Part shown: positions 11,568-22,338 of the stretch, in pieces | Layout of the letters: every line of letters begins with the position of its first letter | Position numbering within the stretch: the first letter of the stretch is position 1 | From: Siphonodentalium dalli | Taxonomy: Eukaryota; Mollusca; Scaphopoda; Gadilida; Siphonodentaliidae | Length of the DNA stretch: 64,000 nt | NCBI GenBank assembly: GCA_032622095.1 | Contig: CP136068.1 | Span: 6,859,314-6,923,313, forward strand | Reading direction: 5' to 3' | Made by a program: the position numbers and the translations under genes | The notes under the pieces: generated by a model | The model's database searches: none | What the model was told of the DNA's origin: nothing | The model's input: the letters and a program-made list of their open reading frames with translations, nothing else

Positions 11568-13616
11568 CTATTTTTTCCTCCAATTTAAAGCTAACATCCA
11601 TTCATCACATTTGGATGTATCATCATGCTGATCAGCAAATTGACTGATCTTTTCATTTGAACTGTCATACAATGGCAATTTGTCAGATCTCTTGTTTGTG
11701 AAACTATTAACAAAACTTTGAGCTTCTGATTTATACATTGGTAGATATTTGTCAATTTGGGGGACGTTACTGGTACCGGTACCATGACCGAATGTTTCAG
11801 TAAAGTTTGGGATTTCCAATGACGGGCATCTACCTTCTGAATTTATAGTTTCAACATCTGACATGTAGCCATGACTCATTTCATTTGTGTGGGCTTTATT
11901 TTGGATCATTCCACTTATTGTATTATTGTGGAATTTTTCACATATTTGCTCCAGATCATTTCTGTCATTGTCTGGTTTGGTTATGTCTGGTTCTTTCAGA
12001 CTTATTTTATCACATGTCATTGCGGTAATGCTGGTTGCTTCATTTTCATGAGCACCATTTTTACAACTTTTAGTTGGATATATGATTTCGATTTCCTCAA
12101 TATTTTCATTGAGGATTGTTTCGGACACATCAGTTAAAATATCAAAAGATTCCCATGTTTCTGAACATTCTGAATATGAACAGAGTTTGTCAGATATTGC
12201 ATTATCACTGTTATCTGACTTTTGATGGGAAACACATGACTCATTGAAGCTTTCTGAATTTACATGCTGTGGAAAATGTCTGGTTGGATTCTCTCCGCTT
12301 ATTGAGTATAAATCAGTTGCGCTACCTTTATTTGTATGTTGTGGAGAATACTTGATCAGTGGCTCTCCGCTTTTTGTGTCAATAATTGGGATTTCACCAA
12401 GGGTACCTTTAGAGTTATTATTTACTACCCAATCAATTGGAAATTGTCGGGGTTTATTTCCTAGAATTTGGGGTTTTGTTTCATCATCCAATTCTGTCCG
12501 TGTATTTTCAGACTTTTTCATCATGTGTTCCATTTCATACATAATAGCTGTTGATGTCATGATTGGATTTTTCATGGAACATGTCTTAAATATTTTGAGA
12601 GCATATTCTGACAAACATTGATGAAGAGTGGCAATTCTTTCAATTTCACTTAGGTTTTCCTGATTGGCAAACTGACAGAATCTTATTTGATATGTTAGCC
12701 AATCTTCTTTGTCATTATAATATAATGTTTGTGGTATAGGATGACATGGTTGTTTACATTTTATACTGCTTGATTTGTAAACACATGAATTACCTACATG
12801 TATCACAGGTTCATTTTGTGATTTTGTGATTTTTAAGTCAATAGGTGCTTTTTGAATGGAATGATGGTTAGCACTATATGTCACAGATATGTCATTCACC
12901 TTCATTTCAGATGATGTCTGCTGATTTGGAATAAATGGTTGATAATTATTTATGTTTTCACCAGGTGTATCTGATGGAGATGAGGTTTGTATAACTGATA
13001 CAGGCTGGATGATATTTTGCACTTTATTATCCAAAGTTTCATTCAAAGCTAAATAATTAGGTTGAGACCAGGTAGGCGAAATCACCATTTGTGGCTCTTT
13101 TGGTAAAGCATTTGTTTGTGAAATGTTATTTTCAGTGTTAAGTTCACGGTGACTGCTCTGAAGAACAGAAGTGCCACAGAATGCTAACACATTTTGATTA
13201 TGAATTTCAGTAGATGACTTTGGCATCAACGAATTGTAATATGTGACATTAAGAATCGTATTACTTGACACACTGCATTGTGAGTATGTTTGTAATTTTG
13301 ATTCCAATTGCTGAGTATAGAGATGTTTATATATAGTTTGGTTGTTCAAACTTTTCGATTCCAATTGCTGAGCATAAGGATGTTTAGTTTGGTTATTCAA
13401 ACTTTTTGATTCCAATTTCTGGGTATAGAGATGTTTATATATAGTTTGGTTGTTCAAACTTTTTGATTCCAATTGTTGAGCATAGAGATTAGTTTGGTTA
13501 TTCAAACTTTTTGATTCCAAATACTGATGTATTGGGTACTGTTTGGGTGCATTCATATTTGATATACCATAAATAACATAACAGTTGCTGTTGCAACTCA
13601 CTGGTAATATAGACAT
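11568..13616 (-). CDS. gag: Gag-like protein of the LTR retroelement
   Basis: A 682-residue intact ORF, the only long one in the element. Residues about 30-115 contain about four copies of a peptide repeat built on LESKSLNNQT. A central block (about residues 295-370: PQTLYYNDKEDWLTYQIRF, ALKIFKTC, MYEMEHMMKK) has the spacing of a Gypsy-type Gag capsid domain (Y-G--DW--Y---F). The rest is Ser/Asn/Thr-rich and likely disordered. No CCHC zinc knuckle or protease motif is evident. The start is the ATG at 13616, shortly upstream of the repeats. Capsid function is inferred from the weak core similarity. Confidence 0.7.
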   Translation of the reverse strand: MSILPVSCNSNCYVIYGISNMNAPKQYPIHQYLESKSLNNQTNLYAQQLESKSLNNQTIYKHLYTQKLESKSLNNQTKHPYAQQLESKSLNNQTIYKHLYTQQLESKLQTYSQCSVSSNTILNVTYYNSLMPKSSTEIHNQNVLAFCGTSVLQSSHRELNTENNISQTNALPKEPQMVISPTWSQPNYLALNETLDNKVQNIIQPVSVIQTSSPSDTPGENINNYQPFIPNQQTSSEMKVNDISVTYSANHHSIQKAPIDLKITKSQNEPVIHVGNSCVYKSSSIKCKQPCHPIPQTLYYNDKEDWLTYQIRFCQFANQENLSEIERIATLHQCLSEYALKIFKTCSMKNPIMTSTAIMYEMEHMMKKSENTRTELDDETKPQILGNKPRQFPIDWVVNNNSKGTLGEIPIIDTKSGEPLIKYSPQHTNKGSATDLYSISGENPTRHFPQHVNSESFNESCVSHQKSDNSDNAISDKLCSYSECSETWESFDILTDVSETILNENIEEIEIIYPTKSCKNGAHENEATSITAMTCDKISLKEPDITKPDNDRNDLEQICEKFHNNTISGMIQNKAHTNEMSHGYMSDVETINSEGRCPSLEIPNFTETFGHGTGTSNVPQIDKYLPMYKSEAQSFVNSFTNKRSDKLPLYDSSNEKISQFADQHDDTSKCDEWMLALNWRKK
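13335..13508 (-). repeat. Hairpin motifs embedded in the gag coding repeats
   Basis: Four copies (13335-13352, 13386-13403, 13443-13460, 13491-13508) read AGTTTGAACAACCAAACT, or AGTTTGAATAACCAAACT, on the gag strand. Each codes for Ser-Leu-Asn-Asn-Gln-Thr and forms the same 6-bp stem with a six-base RANNAC loop as the 3' array, although the stem bases differ from most of that array. Confidence 0.88.
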
Positions 13617-14708
13617 TTTAGACTATGTACTGTTTGCATGTGTTTGGACATGTGGTAAGGTGAATCAGCATTCACATTCTATTTACAGTCCTTATAGTTC
13701 ATGCAGAACATTAGTCTGATTTAATTTGTCATATAATATCTTCCACACATACTCCCTCTTTAATATGTCAAAAATTGTGGAATAGCTGTACTCAAAAATG
13801 TTACCGAACATAGGAATATGTTAATATTGGCATATAAATACATGTAACAAATGCCCTGAAGTAGTATATTACTTCCTATGAGCTTGATGTTACTTTTAAA
13901 TGGGAGTTGTTGACATTCATTTGAGCAAAAAAATAAATGCAAAATTGAAGTTGAAACATTTGAACATTTTGGTATGCAATGAGGACAAACATGGCAAAAT
14001 TGGATGTCAAAATCTGGATTGGCATACAAAAATGGATAATAGGCATTGTATATGAAAATATTTATGGGAAAAAATGGCAATATCAGAGCAAAAATTATCA
14101 ATAATTTCAATGATCTCACAAAATAGCAAAAATGTACATTTAATCAAGCAAAAATAATTTATGCAAGGAAAACAGGATCAATTACATCAAAATTGGACAA
14201 AATATAGGGTAATTGAACAAAATAGGACAAAAATGCAGCAAATTATCAAAAATGGACAATATTCTCAAAAATTGGCAATTAATAATCAATCAAGAAATTC
14301 AGTTGAATGAATAATGGCAATATTCAACAAAATGGACAATATTAATGCAAAATTGGACAAAATATGGATATTTATCAAAAATATATGAAAAATCTATCAA
14401 AAATAGAATTTAATGCAATATATGGAATTAATTTGATATAGAATATTAATTAATTGGCAATATCAGTAATCAATACATTTTATAGCAAAAATTGGACAAA
14501 AATTTATTTTGGACAAAAACGGCAAATAAAAATGAACTCAAAAATCACATTTCAGTTTTCACTACTTATACATGATACAATGGCTTACAATTCAACATGA
14601 CACTGTGTTTAGTGTCCCTGACATTGAATTGCAAAACACGTGGAATGCCAATTGAAAAAATCAATATGGCCGTCCTCGCCGATTCGTTTGTTAGCGAACG
14701 ACGTCATT
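13617..14708 (-). other. Leader region of the LTR element, A-rich word repeats
   Basis: This non-coding stretch lies between the 5' LTR (in gag orientation) and the gag start. From about 13900 to 14530 it is built from loosely repeated words such as CAAAATTGGACAAAA, AATGGACAATATT and ATGGCAATA. It may hold packaging or leader signals, but no primer-binding site was recognised next to the LTR. Confidence 0.6.
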
Positions 14709-15077
14709 TGTAGTGAATTTTAGGAATGGGTTTTATCTACTACAATGAATATTATAGAACAATCTTTATGTACTCACACAAATACATTATCAGGAACGTG
14801 TGTACATCATTTAAAACGTATCATCATCAATCAGTGTTTATAGAGTTTCAGTTCAACTGTTCTTTGTCGTGGTTCGAGTGTATCTGTCATCATCGGGGAT
14901 CCTCCGTGATGTTTCCCGGAATTGGCCGAATCGTACACGTTCCAGATGCGATGATTGGCTGTCCCACAGTTGTTTACTGGGGTCAAATGTGACGCACTTT
15001 GACCGCCTTCAGACCAGGTCAAACGGTGTTTATTTTATCGTCCACGACGAAATATTACAATACCGAAATTCACTACA
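14709..15077 (-). repeat. LTR (5' LTR relative to gag)
   Basis: A 369-bp copy of the LTR at 9910-10277. It has perfect 12-bp terminal inverted repeats and is followed by TCAT, matching the bases before the other LTR. Confidence 0.92.
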
Positions 15078-16376
15078 TCATTGGTCGACGCTTTGTAAGT
15101 ATCCCTGTTATGAGAGACCATGGTTTTAACAGTTGTAACAGGTGACGAGTAATTAACACGGCGCTTCGGAGTAGAATGCATAGGCGCGACTGAATGTCCT
15201 TGGTCTGGTGTCACGGTCTCTGACTTATCACTTTGAGTAGATTCAGATACACTTGGGCGATCAGGGTGCGAATGCACAAAGAGCTTATCTTGTACTTTTG
15301 GTGATTTATTGGAAATCATTTCACTGCTGGTTTCACCACGAGTCTCTGGGTTCAGTTTATTGGAAGTTTTGAGCACACCTCCTTTTTCTAGAGAAAGAGT
15401 TGGTGATTTCATAGGTGTGAGTGAGCGGTCGTCAAGCTGCATAGTGTCTTTAATAAACATACACACGTCGTTGTATTTGCCATGTTCCTCGCCGTTTTGT
15501 CGATGTAATTGTTTGTGGAAGTTGTTGTGTCTTTACACTTTCTGCCGAGTTGTGATATTTTAGATTCTAGAAGATTGGTTTTTGATATAGTTTTTGACAT
15601 CTTAGAGAACTTAGAATCTAAATCGTTCTGAAGCTTTTCACAGCAATCTTTGTTAGATTTTATATCATCTGACAACAGTTTAGCATTGGAACGGAGATTT
15701 GTTATTCCAGCACACCGTTCATCTGTTAGTCTGTCCATGTCCATTCTCATGCTCGACTGGTCCTCAATCAACACAGAAACCTCATCAGACACAGATTTGA
15801 TAGATTGACGAACATCGTCGAACAGTTTAGAGTTATTTGCCTTCATGGTGTTAATTCTGACAGCACCTCGCAAAGCTTTTCCTGGAGGCAGATATATTTA
15901 CATTGACACACTGTGCTTTGTGTCCGCTGCTGATTAAATGTTTCAGGTGTGCATTCATTTGCCTGGACTGACTTAAGTCGTTGTGTAGTTTTGGAGATCA
16001 TGTCACGGATATCATCGAATGAGCCACCGTTTATGAACTGAATGAAACCATATATATCTATTGCGAGCTTCGTGGTAACTGGGGTACCGTTGTCCCTTTG
16101 GACGCGGCCATTTGGTCTATATGCAATAAGGACACTGCACATACTTTTGGCTTGTGAGAAAACTTTATACCGAAATTCATCAAGGTCTTTCGGATCTGGA
16201 ATTATGCGAACTATTTCAGATTCGAACATATCTTTCGGTAGATTCAAAAGACCACTTAGTTGTGGAGAACTGTCTATATTGAAGTCTCCATCGGGTCGTA
16301 TTGGTGGCGCTCCCAGCGAATCTTGGTGGTTGGTGAAACCAACGGAGGTGCTCATATTATCCGGAGCGTCAGACAT
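15078..16376 (-). pseudogene. LINE ORF1, N-terminal half with coiled coil, frameshifted
   Basis: Three overlapping minus-strand frames (16376-15843, 15873-15409, 15466-15078) form one decayed coding region. The first starts with an ATG (MSDAPDNMS) and holds a helical domain of about 150 residues. The second is a heptad-like coiled coil (SIKSVSDEVSVLIEDQSS, then LQNDLDSKFSKM). The third is Ser/Lys/Thr-rich. This is the usual ORF1 plan: N-terminal oligomerising region, coiled coil, then RNA-binding part. The RNA-binding part lies beyond the LTR insertion, at 9877-8966. Frameshifts near 15850 and 15440 disable it. Confidence 0.75.
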
Positions 16377-19300
16377 TAGGGCCCTCGAGCACGCATTAAG
16401 AAAACTATGTTCAAGATTAGAAATGGCATTGGTGTTTTCATCACATGGAATGGTATCATTGAGAACAGAATATGCGTTTCAACAATGGAACTGACTTCCT
16501 GTTCACTCGTGGTAGTCGTTGTAGTCGGAAGGGATATGTGTTTGGTGGTACAGTTTATTGCTGTTCATATGCGGCAACACAATTTAATATGACGATTGTG
16601 TTATCGACACAACAATTAATTGGGCATTGAACGTCTAGTTTATGTCGTCAGTGCAGAAGACCACGCTCTGTTATCGTGGACCAAATTGAATGATTGTCAC
16701 ATTGAGCAAAGAGATTAGTCCATCGCACTGGTCGCCCCGGTCGTAACACTGTCCGGAGACATGTAGATCAGACAGTGATAAGCTGAGTTCACTGTCGTCG
16801 ACTTATGATTGAACCTCTTCTCTGGAACCTGCTATTCTTGCAGATTATAGTAACCGCAAGTGGTTGTTTTGCCCTGACGAGGAATGTTTATCACACATTT
16901 TCGCATAGCAATTACAGCGATTGTCGTCATCTTGATAAGTAACAGGGAAGTGTACTAATCAGCCCGGCTTGGGTATTGTTGTTCACACATCTGTAGCTAC
17001 TGTTGTAGGAACCATCATGATTGCCGGCGTGGAAATAACAATAGTGAATATCAATACGTAGGCCAAAAATGGCGACGTAAACAATGGAGTAGAGTCCTTA
17101 TATGTACATGCGAGAGTCAGTTGTGCTTTTGAAAACTCACTATATTATAGAAAAATCGAATATAAAGTCCAAGGATCCCACACAACCGATTGAACCGCCA
17201 TCAGCAGGATAATTCCTGGCACTGTTAGAATACTGGATTCCGAGATATTTGGTAGATATTTGGTAATTAATCAGAGCAATAATAAAACATGTCCGTCAGC
17301 TAGGAACGATAACTCCTATCCGAGTTATAGAATGTTATATAAAACTGGTGAGTATTTCCGAACAAATGAGGTATCAACTTGTTTAAAAACAGTCAAAATT
17401 CTATTGTTTGTGTCAGTTCCTCATATGTTATGTAATTTGTGTGTTTGCACTAGCCTCGGTCAGTTTGTATGCGTGGTACTCACCATCCTCAAACCACGTG
17501 ATTTCCCACCGTGTATGTACGTACATTTTAGCATTCAATTCTCTGAAAATAAAGTGCTTATTACGAGGGAGTTTATTGTAAGGCTCGTATGGATAATTCA
17601 ATATTAAGCAGTGCTACTTTACATCTGGGGGCCATGAAGTTGCAAGCTACCCCATCTACTATTAAGACACAAACTATGATACGCTGTGAGTAACGGTACC
17701 AATCCGGGATAAGTTGTCCTGCTATATTTGTTATGATATCGGTGGGCCAAGTGATTCTGATAAAACAAATATTACCGTATTTTTTTTCAAATTGCCATTG
17801 TCGCGATCTATGTCTAATCCGAGCGATTCGATAAAAAACAAGTGTCGCCATGAAACACTCATGAGTTGATAACAGTCGATATGTCACAGCCAACGCCAAC
17901 ATTATAACATATTTAAAAATACATATGTTTGTGATTGGTTGAAACACTCATGGCTTCCTTCGAATCGAAGCATCGTATTGTCTCCAAATATATAACCAAA
18001 TCGTCTCTCGTCTCACCAGAAACACTGGAATGTTAGCAACGCTGGGAGGTGTTGACTGTATGTGATAACTAATAATACACAATCTCAACTGCTCCGCCAT
18101 TTACGCTTTCAGGCGGAAATAACACCTCCATTAAATGGCCGAGCTGTTGGGGTTGTAACATTCTTCTAAACACAAACGAGCACTATCGGTATATAGGAAA
18201 TACCTCTTAATTAAGTATCGAAATCAGCATTACTGAAACCACTAACATAAAGTATACCACACACCAAAAACATCCATTTCATTTATTATTTCTGACTAAT
18301 TTATTTGTGTTGGTGTATGTTCGTTTGTGTTCGTTGTTTAGTAAGAACCGTCCACTAGCGGTCGCCAGTGTAGGTGAACAAACGATATTTATATATTTTA
18401 GCGATAATGTACACAAAACACACATAATTGTTTTTGCGTTACGGATTACATGTATACGCGACGTTTTTATTTTAGGTTATGCATCTAGTTTTGAGTTACG
18501 TGTTGAACGGGTTAATTTCCGTCGGTAGATAACCAGAACATCGACGTAGTGTATAGGTAGCGGTATATATAGTTTCTTTTTTTATCGTATATGTGATCAA
18601 CTACTCTGTCTACCGTAAGGCTTGTCGAATATATTACACTATACAGCTATTATGTATATTACACGGTATTATAACAATTTATAAGGATTTCTCGATAATT
18701 AAAAGTCGCAGAGTCACGCCTGTGAATTACATCCACGTGTTGATACATCTTACTTCCGCACATCTCGATCTAATTTTATTCTCATGAACTCGATTTGAAA
18801 TGTCATGCAAATATGCAAATGTCTGACAACATTGTGTTATGTTATAATTTGAGTATCCGCCACGACCAAATTTTCCTCTTTCAGCCGAAGATTATAAGGA
18901 CGGGAAACATAAATGGGCGTTCCAGTATTTAGAGTTCCTACGTCGAAATACAACACACACGAAACAACCTACTTCTTCTCAATGTGGCAGTCGTTCCATT
19001 TAAAGTCGCCGACATGACGGCGACGTCGATACGATTTTGAGTGCATTGGATTAATATTCAACACACATATTCACTACTACGTGAATCACATATCGTGGCC
19101 GAAAAATGGATATCCGCTATTTTCGCTAAAAAAAAAAGGGCCTGCCCCGTTGAGCGATATGAGGTTGATTCGTCTTTGGTGTCATAAATATATAAACGAC
19201 CTGTAACTCCGCCCATCTTAATTTTCGGGATCAGTACGGGATAATCAGCTGCTCAAGGATTATTTCATCGCATATTAACAACATTGACTTATTTTAGTCG

Positions 19301-19471
19301 TGTTTCCACTTCAATACCGGCACAACTTGATTATTACATGCATGCTGTCATCATAGTTTTGACATATATGAGGGCATGTCAGTCAGAAAGGACCGATTGT
19401 CATTGCTGTCATATACAAAACAGTGAAATCATTATGGGAACTCACAGTTTCAAAGAGAGTGTTCACCAACA
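16377..19471. other. Non-coding stretch, possibly starting with LINE 5' UTR
   Basis: The first few hundred bases may be the 5' UTR of the LINE, but its end cannot be fixed. Beyond that there are only short unrelated open frames (the longest, 17573-17947 on minus, is 124 residues with no recognisable domain). No clear repeat or exon was seen. Confidence 0.4.
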
Positions 19472-19939
19472 TTAACCCTTTACCCAACAAAACGGCAAAA
19501 AACGCCCAAATAAAGCTTCAACAGCCTAAAATATCTTCGGTCTGTCTCAATAACACCATACACATATGGATATCATTGGAACCGGTTCATTGACCACATT
19601 GTGATGGTTACAGTTATGCCATGTGCGAATGCATTCTCTTATATATGCGAGTCGACCATAGGTCGCCTCGCATATATAAGAGAATGCATTGGCCTAAACA
19701 AAATATTTTAACACTTTTTACCATTTTTTCTTACATTCTTTAACAATTTTATAATTTGTTCTTATATTTTTTAACAATTTTTATAATATTTTTCTATATT
19801 CTTTGACAATTTTATCACTTTTAATATGTGTTAAGCCAATGCATTCTCTTATATATGCGAGGCGACCTATGGTCGACTCGCATATACATGTATAAGAGAA
19901 TGCATTGGCACAGGGCCGTTCTGTTGGGTAAAGGGTTAA
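19472..19939. mobile_element. TTAA-flanked fold-back element with double palindrome (copy A)
   Basis: TTAA at both ends is followed inward by inverted 21-bp repeats starting CCCTTTACCCAACA (20 of 21 match). TTAA targets and CCC-starting ends are piggyBac-superfamily hallmarks. Inside lie two near-perfect palindromes of about 70 bp (19624-19693 and 19835-19909) built on GCATTCTCTTATATATGCGA with a GTCGACCATAGGTCGCC centre, separated by a T-rich spacer. No coding capacity. The same core occurs at 34383, 35058 and 63427. Confidence 0.85.
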
Positions 19940-20004
19940 CAGAAGACGACACGTATTGACTATGCGCACACTCTGCACAATACCAAAGGCGGTTGTACGA
20001 TATC

Positions 20005-20097
20005 ATTAATAATAATAATAATAATAATAATATAATAATAATAATAATAATACTATTTGTATAGCGCTTATCCCCAATAAGCGGGCCCTAAGCGCAT
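20005..20097 (-). repeat. SINE/LINE 3' tail with (ATA)n, reverse orientation
   Basis: A TAATAA trinucleotide tract joins TATTTGTATAGCGCTTATCC and GCGGGCCCTAAGCGC. On the minus strand this is the familiar 3' end 'AAGCGCTTAGGGCCC ... GCGCTATA ... (TTA)n' of L2/CR1-type LINEs and their SINEs. The matching plus-strand copy is at 23098-23172. Confidence 0.7.
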
Positions 20098-20620
20098 ACA
20101 TGTAATTTACCTTGCTGGATCAAAATCCTGTTCTAACATTCTAAATGAAATTTGAAATCGAAACACTGGTCCATGTCGTAAATAAATCCAACGATTGAAT
20201 GCTAATTATTGTCAAAAAGTTTAAGAATGCGTTATTGGAATTTCAGTTTTTGGCAATTGAATTGAAACTTTGGCCTGCTTTTAATTCAGTCTCTGAACTG
20301 GGATATGCTATCTAACCAGGTTTGTGAAGCACTTCCACTGTTCACTAAAGCTCAGCATGAATTAATGTAGTTGTGCCATTGCGACTAAACCAGTGGAGCC
20401 AATATGACTAATTTCCTGCATTATTATTTAAATAATTATGCCTAAACCGCGATAGTCGTCATGTGGACAAACTTGACTGACGACATTTAGTCATATTTCC
20501 TAATTTAGTTTTGTCATTGTGGCTAAATTGACGTGCCTGAACAAAAGGCATGTAACATATATTTCAACAACAACACGTAAACATATCCATTAGTGTTACG
20601 TGTACGTTATTTTATTTCAG

Positions 20621-20690
20621 CCGGAAGATACAACATGTGGTAGCGGTCAGATCAGCCTTCCGGGAAAGGAGGACACCACCTCGTGTCTCG
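20621..20690 (+). CDS. Candidate 70-bp internal exon, unidentified
   Basis: A TTTTATTTCAG acceptor ends at 20620 and a TCTCG/GTGTGT donor starts at 20691. The 70 bp between them are open in one frame, giving PEDTTCGSGQISLPGKEDT and a second Cys a few residues on. Two cysteines in a short exon resemble extracellular modules, but I recognise no domain. It lies upstream of, and on the same strand as, the Thr/Ser-rich exon at 23729 and the lectin exon at 24974; whether they are spliced together is unknown. Confidence 0.35.
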
Positions 20691-21569
20691 GTGTGTTTAT
20701 CTATATATCCCATGACACCCCTACTATATCATACAAAGACTAGTATATATGTCCCGTTCTCGCCCTAGTTACATATCCTTTGACAAAATGTCCGCACGTT
20801 TTTACATTAATACTATTCCGAAAAGCATGACACCACCATCAGACAATGCAATGGAGACTATATGTTCCGTCGACCAATGTTATTATTATGTTAATTAGAA
20901 TATAATTATGATATTCGATTTGTGTAGGATTATTTAGTGTTGATTGTGAGATAAACATGGGTGATAAGGGTGATTGAACAATTTTACCAAAATTAAAAGA
21001 CACATTTAAAATCGAATTATATATTTTCTTGAAGGTGTCTTTTACTTTCTCTTTGGTTGTGATGAGAAAATAAATATTAATTTGTTTTAACCCCAGCCAT
21101 TTCGAGCTCGTTTGTTGTTGCTAAAATGTGAATATGTGATAAAAAGGATCTCAAATTCATCACAATTCTATAGAAAACCAAATTCATTGTTTAACATGAA
21201 AATAAATTACTGCTATAAGAGATATTGTAACTTAATAAGTGATGAACGATGATGAGAATATTTGCCTAGAAACTTCAACTGATATATAAACATTTCAGTC
21301 AAAAATAAAATCACATTTGCTATTCCTTTAAAGGTACCCAATCCGATCAGACACTCCTATATTACTATTTCGGGGGTAAACAATATTAGTGCGCAATATA
21401 CTGTCGTATACGGCTGAGAAGCGTCTTAGTAAATGCTGTAAATGTATGTATTTTGCAGCTTCTTTCAATTATTTTGAGTTGTTAAAAAAGCATACAGCTC
21501 TTATTTGTCCATGCGATATATAAGATATTCAACTGGTTATGTTGTGATATAAGATGTTATGAAGCTCGT

Positions 21570-21856
21570 TTGATAACAAGAATTTGGCAAAAGATTATAT
21601 CTGCCGAATGTCCACTCTGTAGGACAGAATGCATGTTGTATCACAATGCACGAAAACTGACATCCAACGACAAAGTTGCATACAAAAATATCAGAGTATA
21701 TCTCCAAAAACCATTACTGATACCAATAATATTGACCAACCAGACATGTTAACAAAGATAACCATAGATGGCACAACATTGGAGAACTGGAACATTACTG
21801 ACAATTTGAGAAACTGGCAAGAAATTTCTTATTCTAAATCCATGTGCACAGAGTAA
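21570..21856 (+). pseudogene. Possible LINE ORF2 C-terminal fragment
   Basis: Two overlapping plus frames carry ECPLCRTE followed by an HN/SQC stretch, which fits the C-x2-C...H...C zinc element at the end of LINE ORF2 proteins, then an Asn/Ile/Asp-rich tail with a stop at about 21856. The switch of frame between the cysteine pair and the tail implies a frameshift. No RT motif precedes it, so it would be a 5'-truncated remnant. Confidence 0.3.
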
Positions 21857-22198
21857 ACATTCTGAAGGCAGATGCAGACAACCTCATATAACTAAGCAAC
21901 CAAACCGATATGTACAGTCATGACAATTGCCTGTAAATAGTCTTGTCAAAAAGACAAATTTTAACAAAATATAAATAAAAAAATATATATACCTATACAT
22001 ATATGTATTTATCACATAATTCGCCCATAAAATCAGTTTCATAATTATCGGTAAGACACTCGGCACACGTTTAATATCAGCGCGTGCGATGACGCCACAC
22101 CGTTATTTAAATGACTTGCGATCGCTGCAGTTTATGATCGTTGTTTCTACGGTAATTCGCGTTGAACTTTGCGTTTATTTTATCATGTGATAAAAGGT

Positions 22199-22338
22199 AT
22201 CTCACACTCGTCCTATTTTAAACGTAATTTATCACCCTCGTCCACTAAATTCTATTTGAGCGTCGGTAAACCTCGGCTCAAATCGAATTTAATGAACTCG
22301 GTTGATAAATTCCGTATAAAATAGAAACTGATGTGAGA
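22199..22338. repeat. Small fold-back element (140 bp)
   Basis: Arms 22199-22263 and 22274-22338 pair with scattered mismatches: ATCTCACA...TATTTTA...AATTTATCA...TAAATTC...ATTTGAGC on the left, reverse complement on the right. A 10-base loop separates them. Confidence 0.75.

Larger units (their letters stand above)
9910..15077 (-). mobile_element. Gag-only LTR retroelement with TCAT target duplication
   Basis: Two direct repeats (9910-10277 and 14709-15077) differ at about 6-7 of 368 positions. Each runs from TG to CA, and the right copy has perfect 12-bp ends, TGTAGTGAATTT and AAATTCACTACA. TCAT precedes the left copy and follows the right one, giving a 4-bp target duplication inside the LINE ORF1. 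The 4.4-kb interior holds one long ORF, on the minus strand, with a Gag-like core. No protease, RT, RNase H or integrase motif is visible, so it must rely on an autonomous partner. High LTR identity points to a recent insertion. I did not recognise a primer-binding site. Confidence 0.92.
5591..16376 (-). mobile_element. APE-type non-LTR retrotransposon, interrupted by an LTR element
   Basis: On the minus strand the order is ORF1 N-terminal half with coiled coil (16376-15078), a 5168-bp LTR-element insertion, ORF1 C-terminal half (9877-8966), endonuclease (9042-8221), reverse transcriptase (8115-6789) and a C-terminal zinc-binding tail (6796-5591). Removing the insertion leaves about 5.6 kb, a normal length for a two-ORF LINE. 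Several frameshifts and stops and a mutated RT active-site box show it is dead. The 5' UTR probably extends past 16376 and the 3' UTR below 5591; I could not find its target duplication or tail. The clade (Jockey/I/CR1-like group) is not resolved by eye. Confidence 0.9.

Noticed and set aside
14690-14708. Primer-binding site for the Gag-only element
   Set aside because: The bases next to the LTR do not match the 3' end of a tRNA that I can recall with confidence, so none was annotated.
17573-17947. 124-residue minus-strand frame
   Set aside because: No recognisable domain, no splice context and no repeat structure; kept as non-coding.
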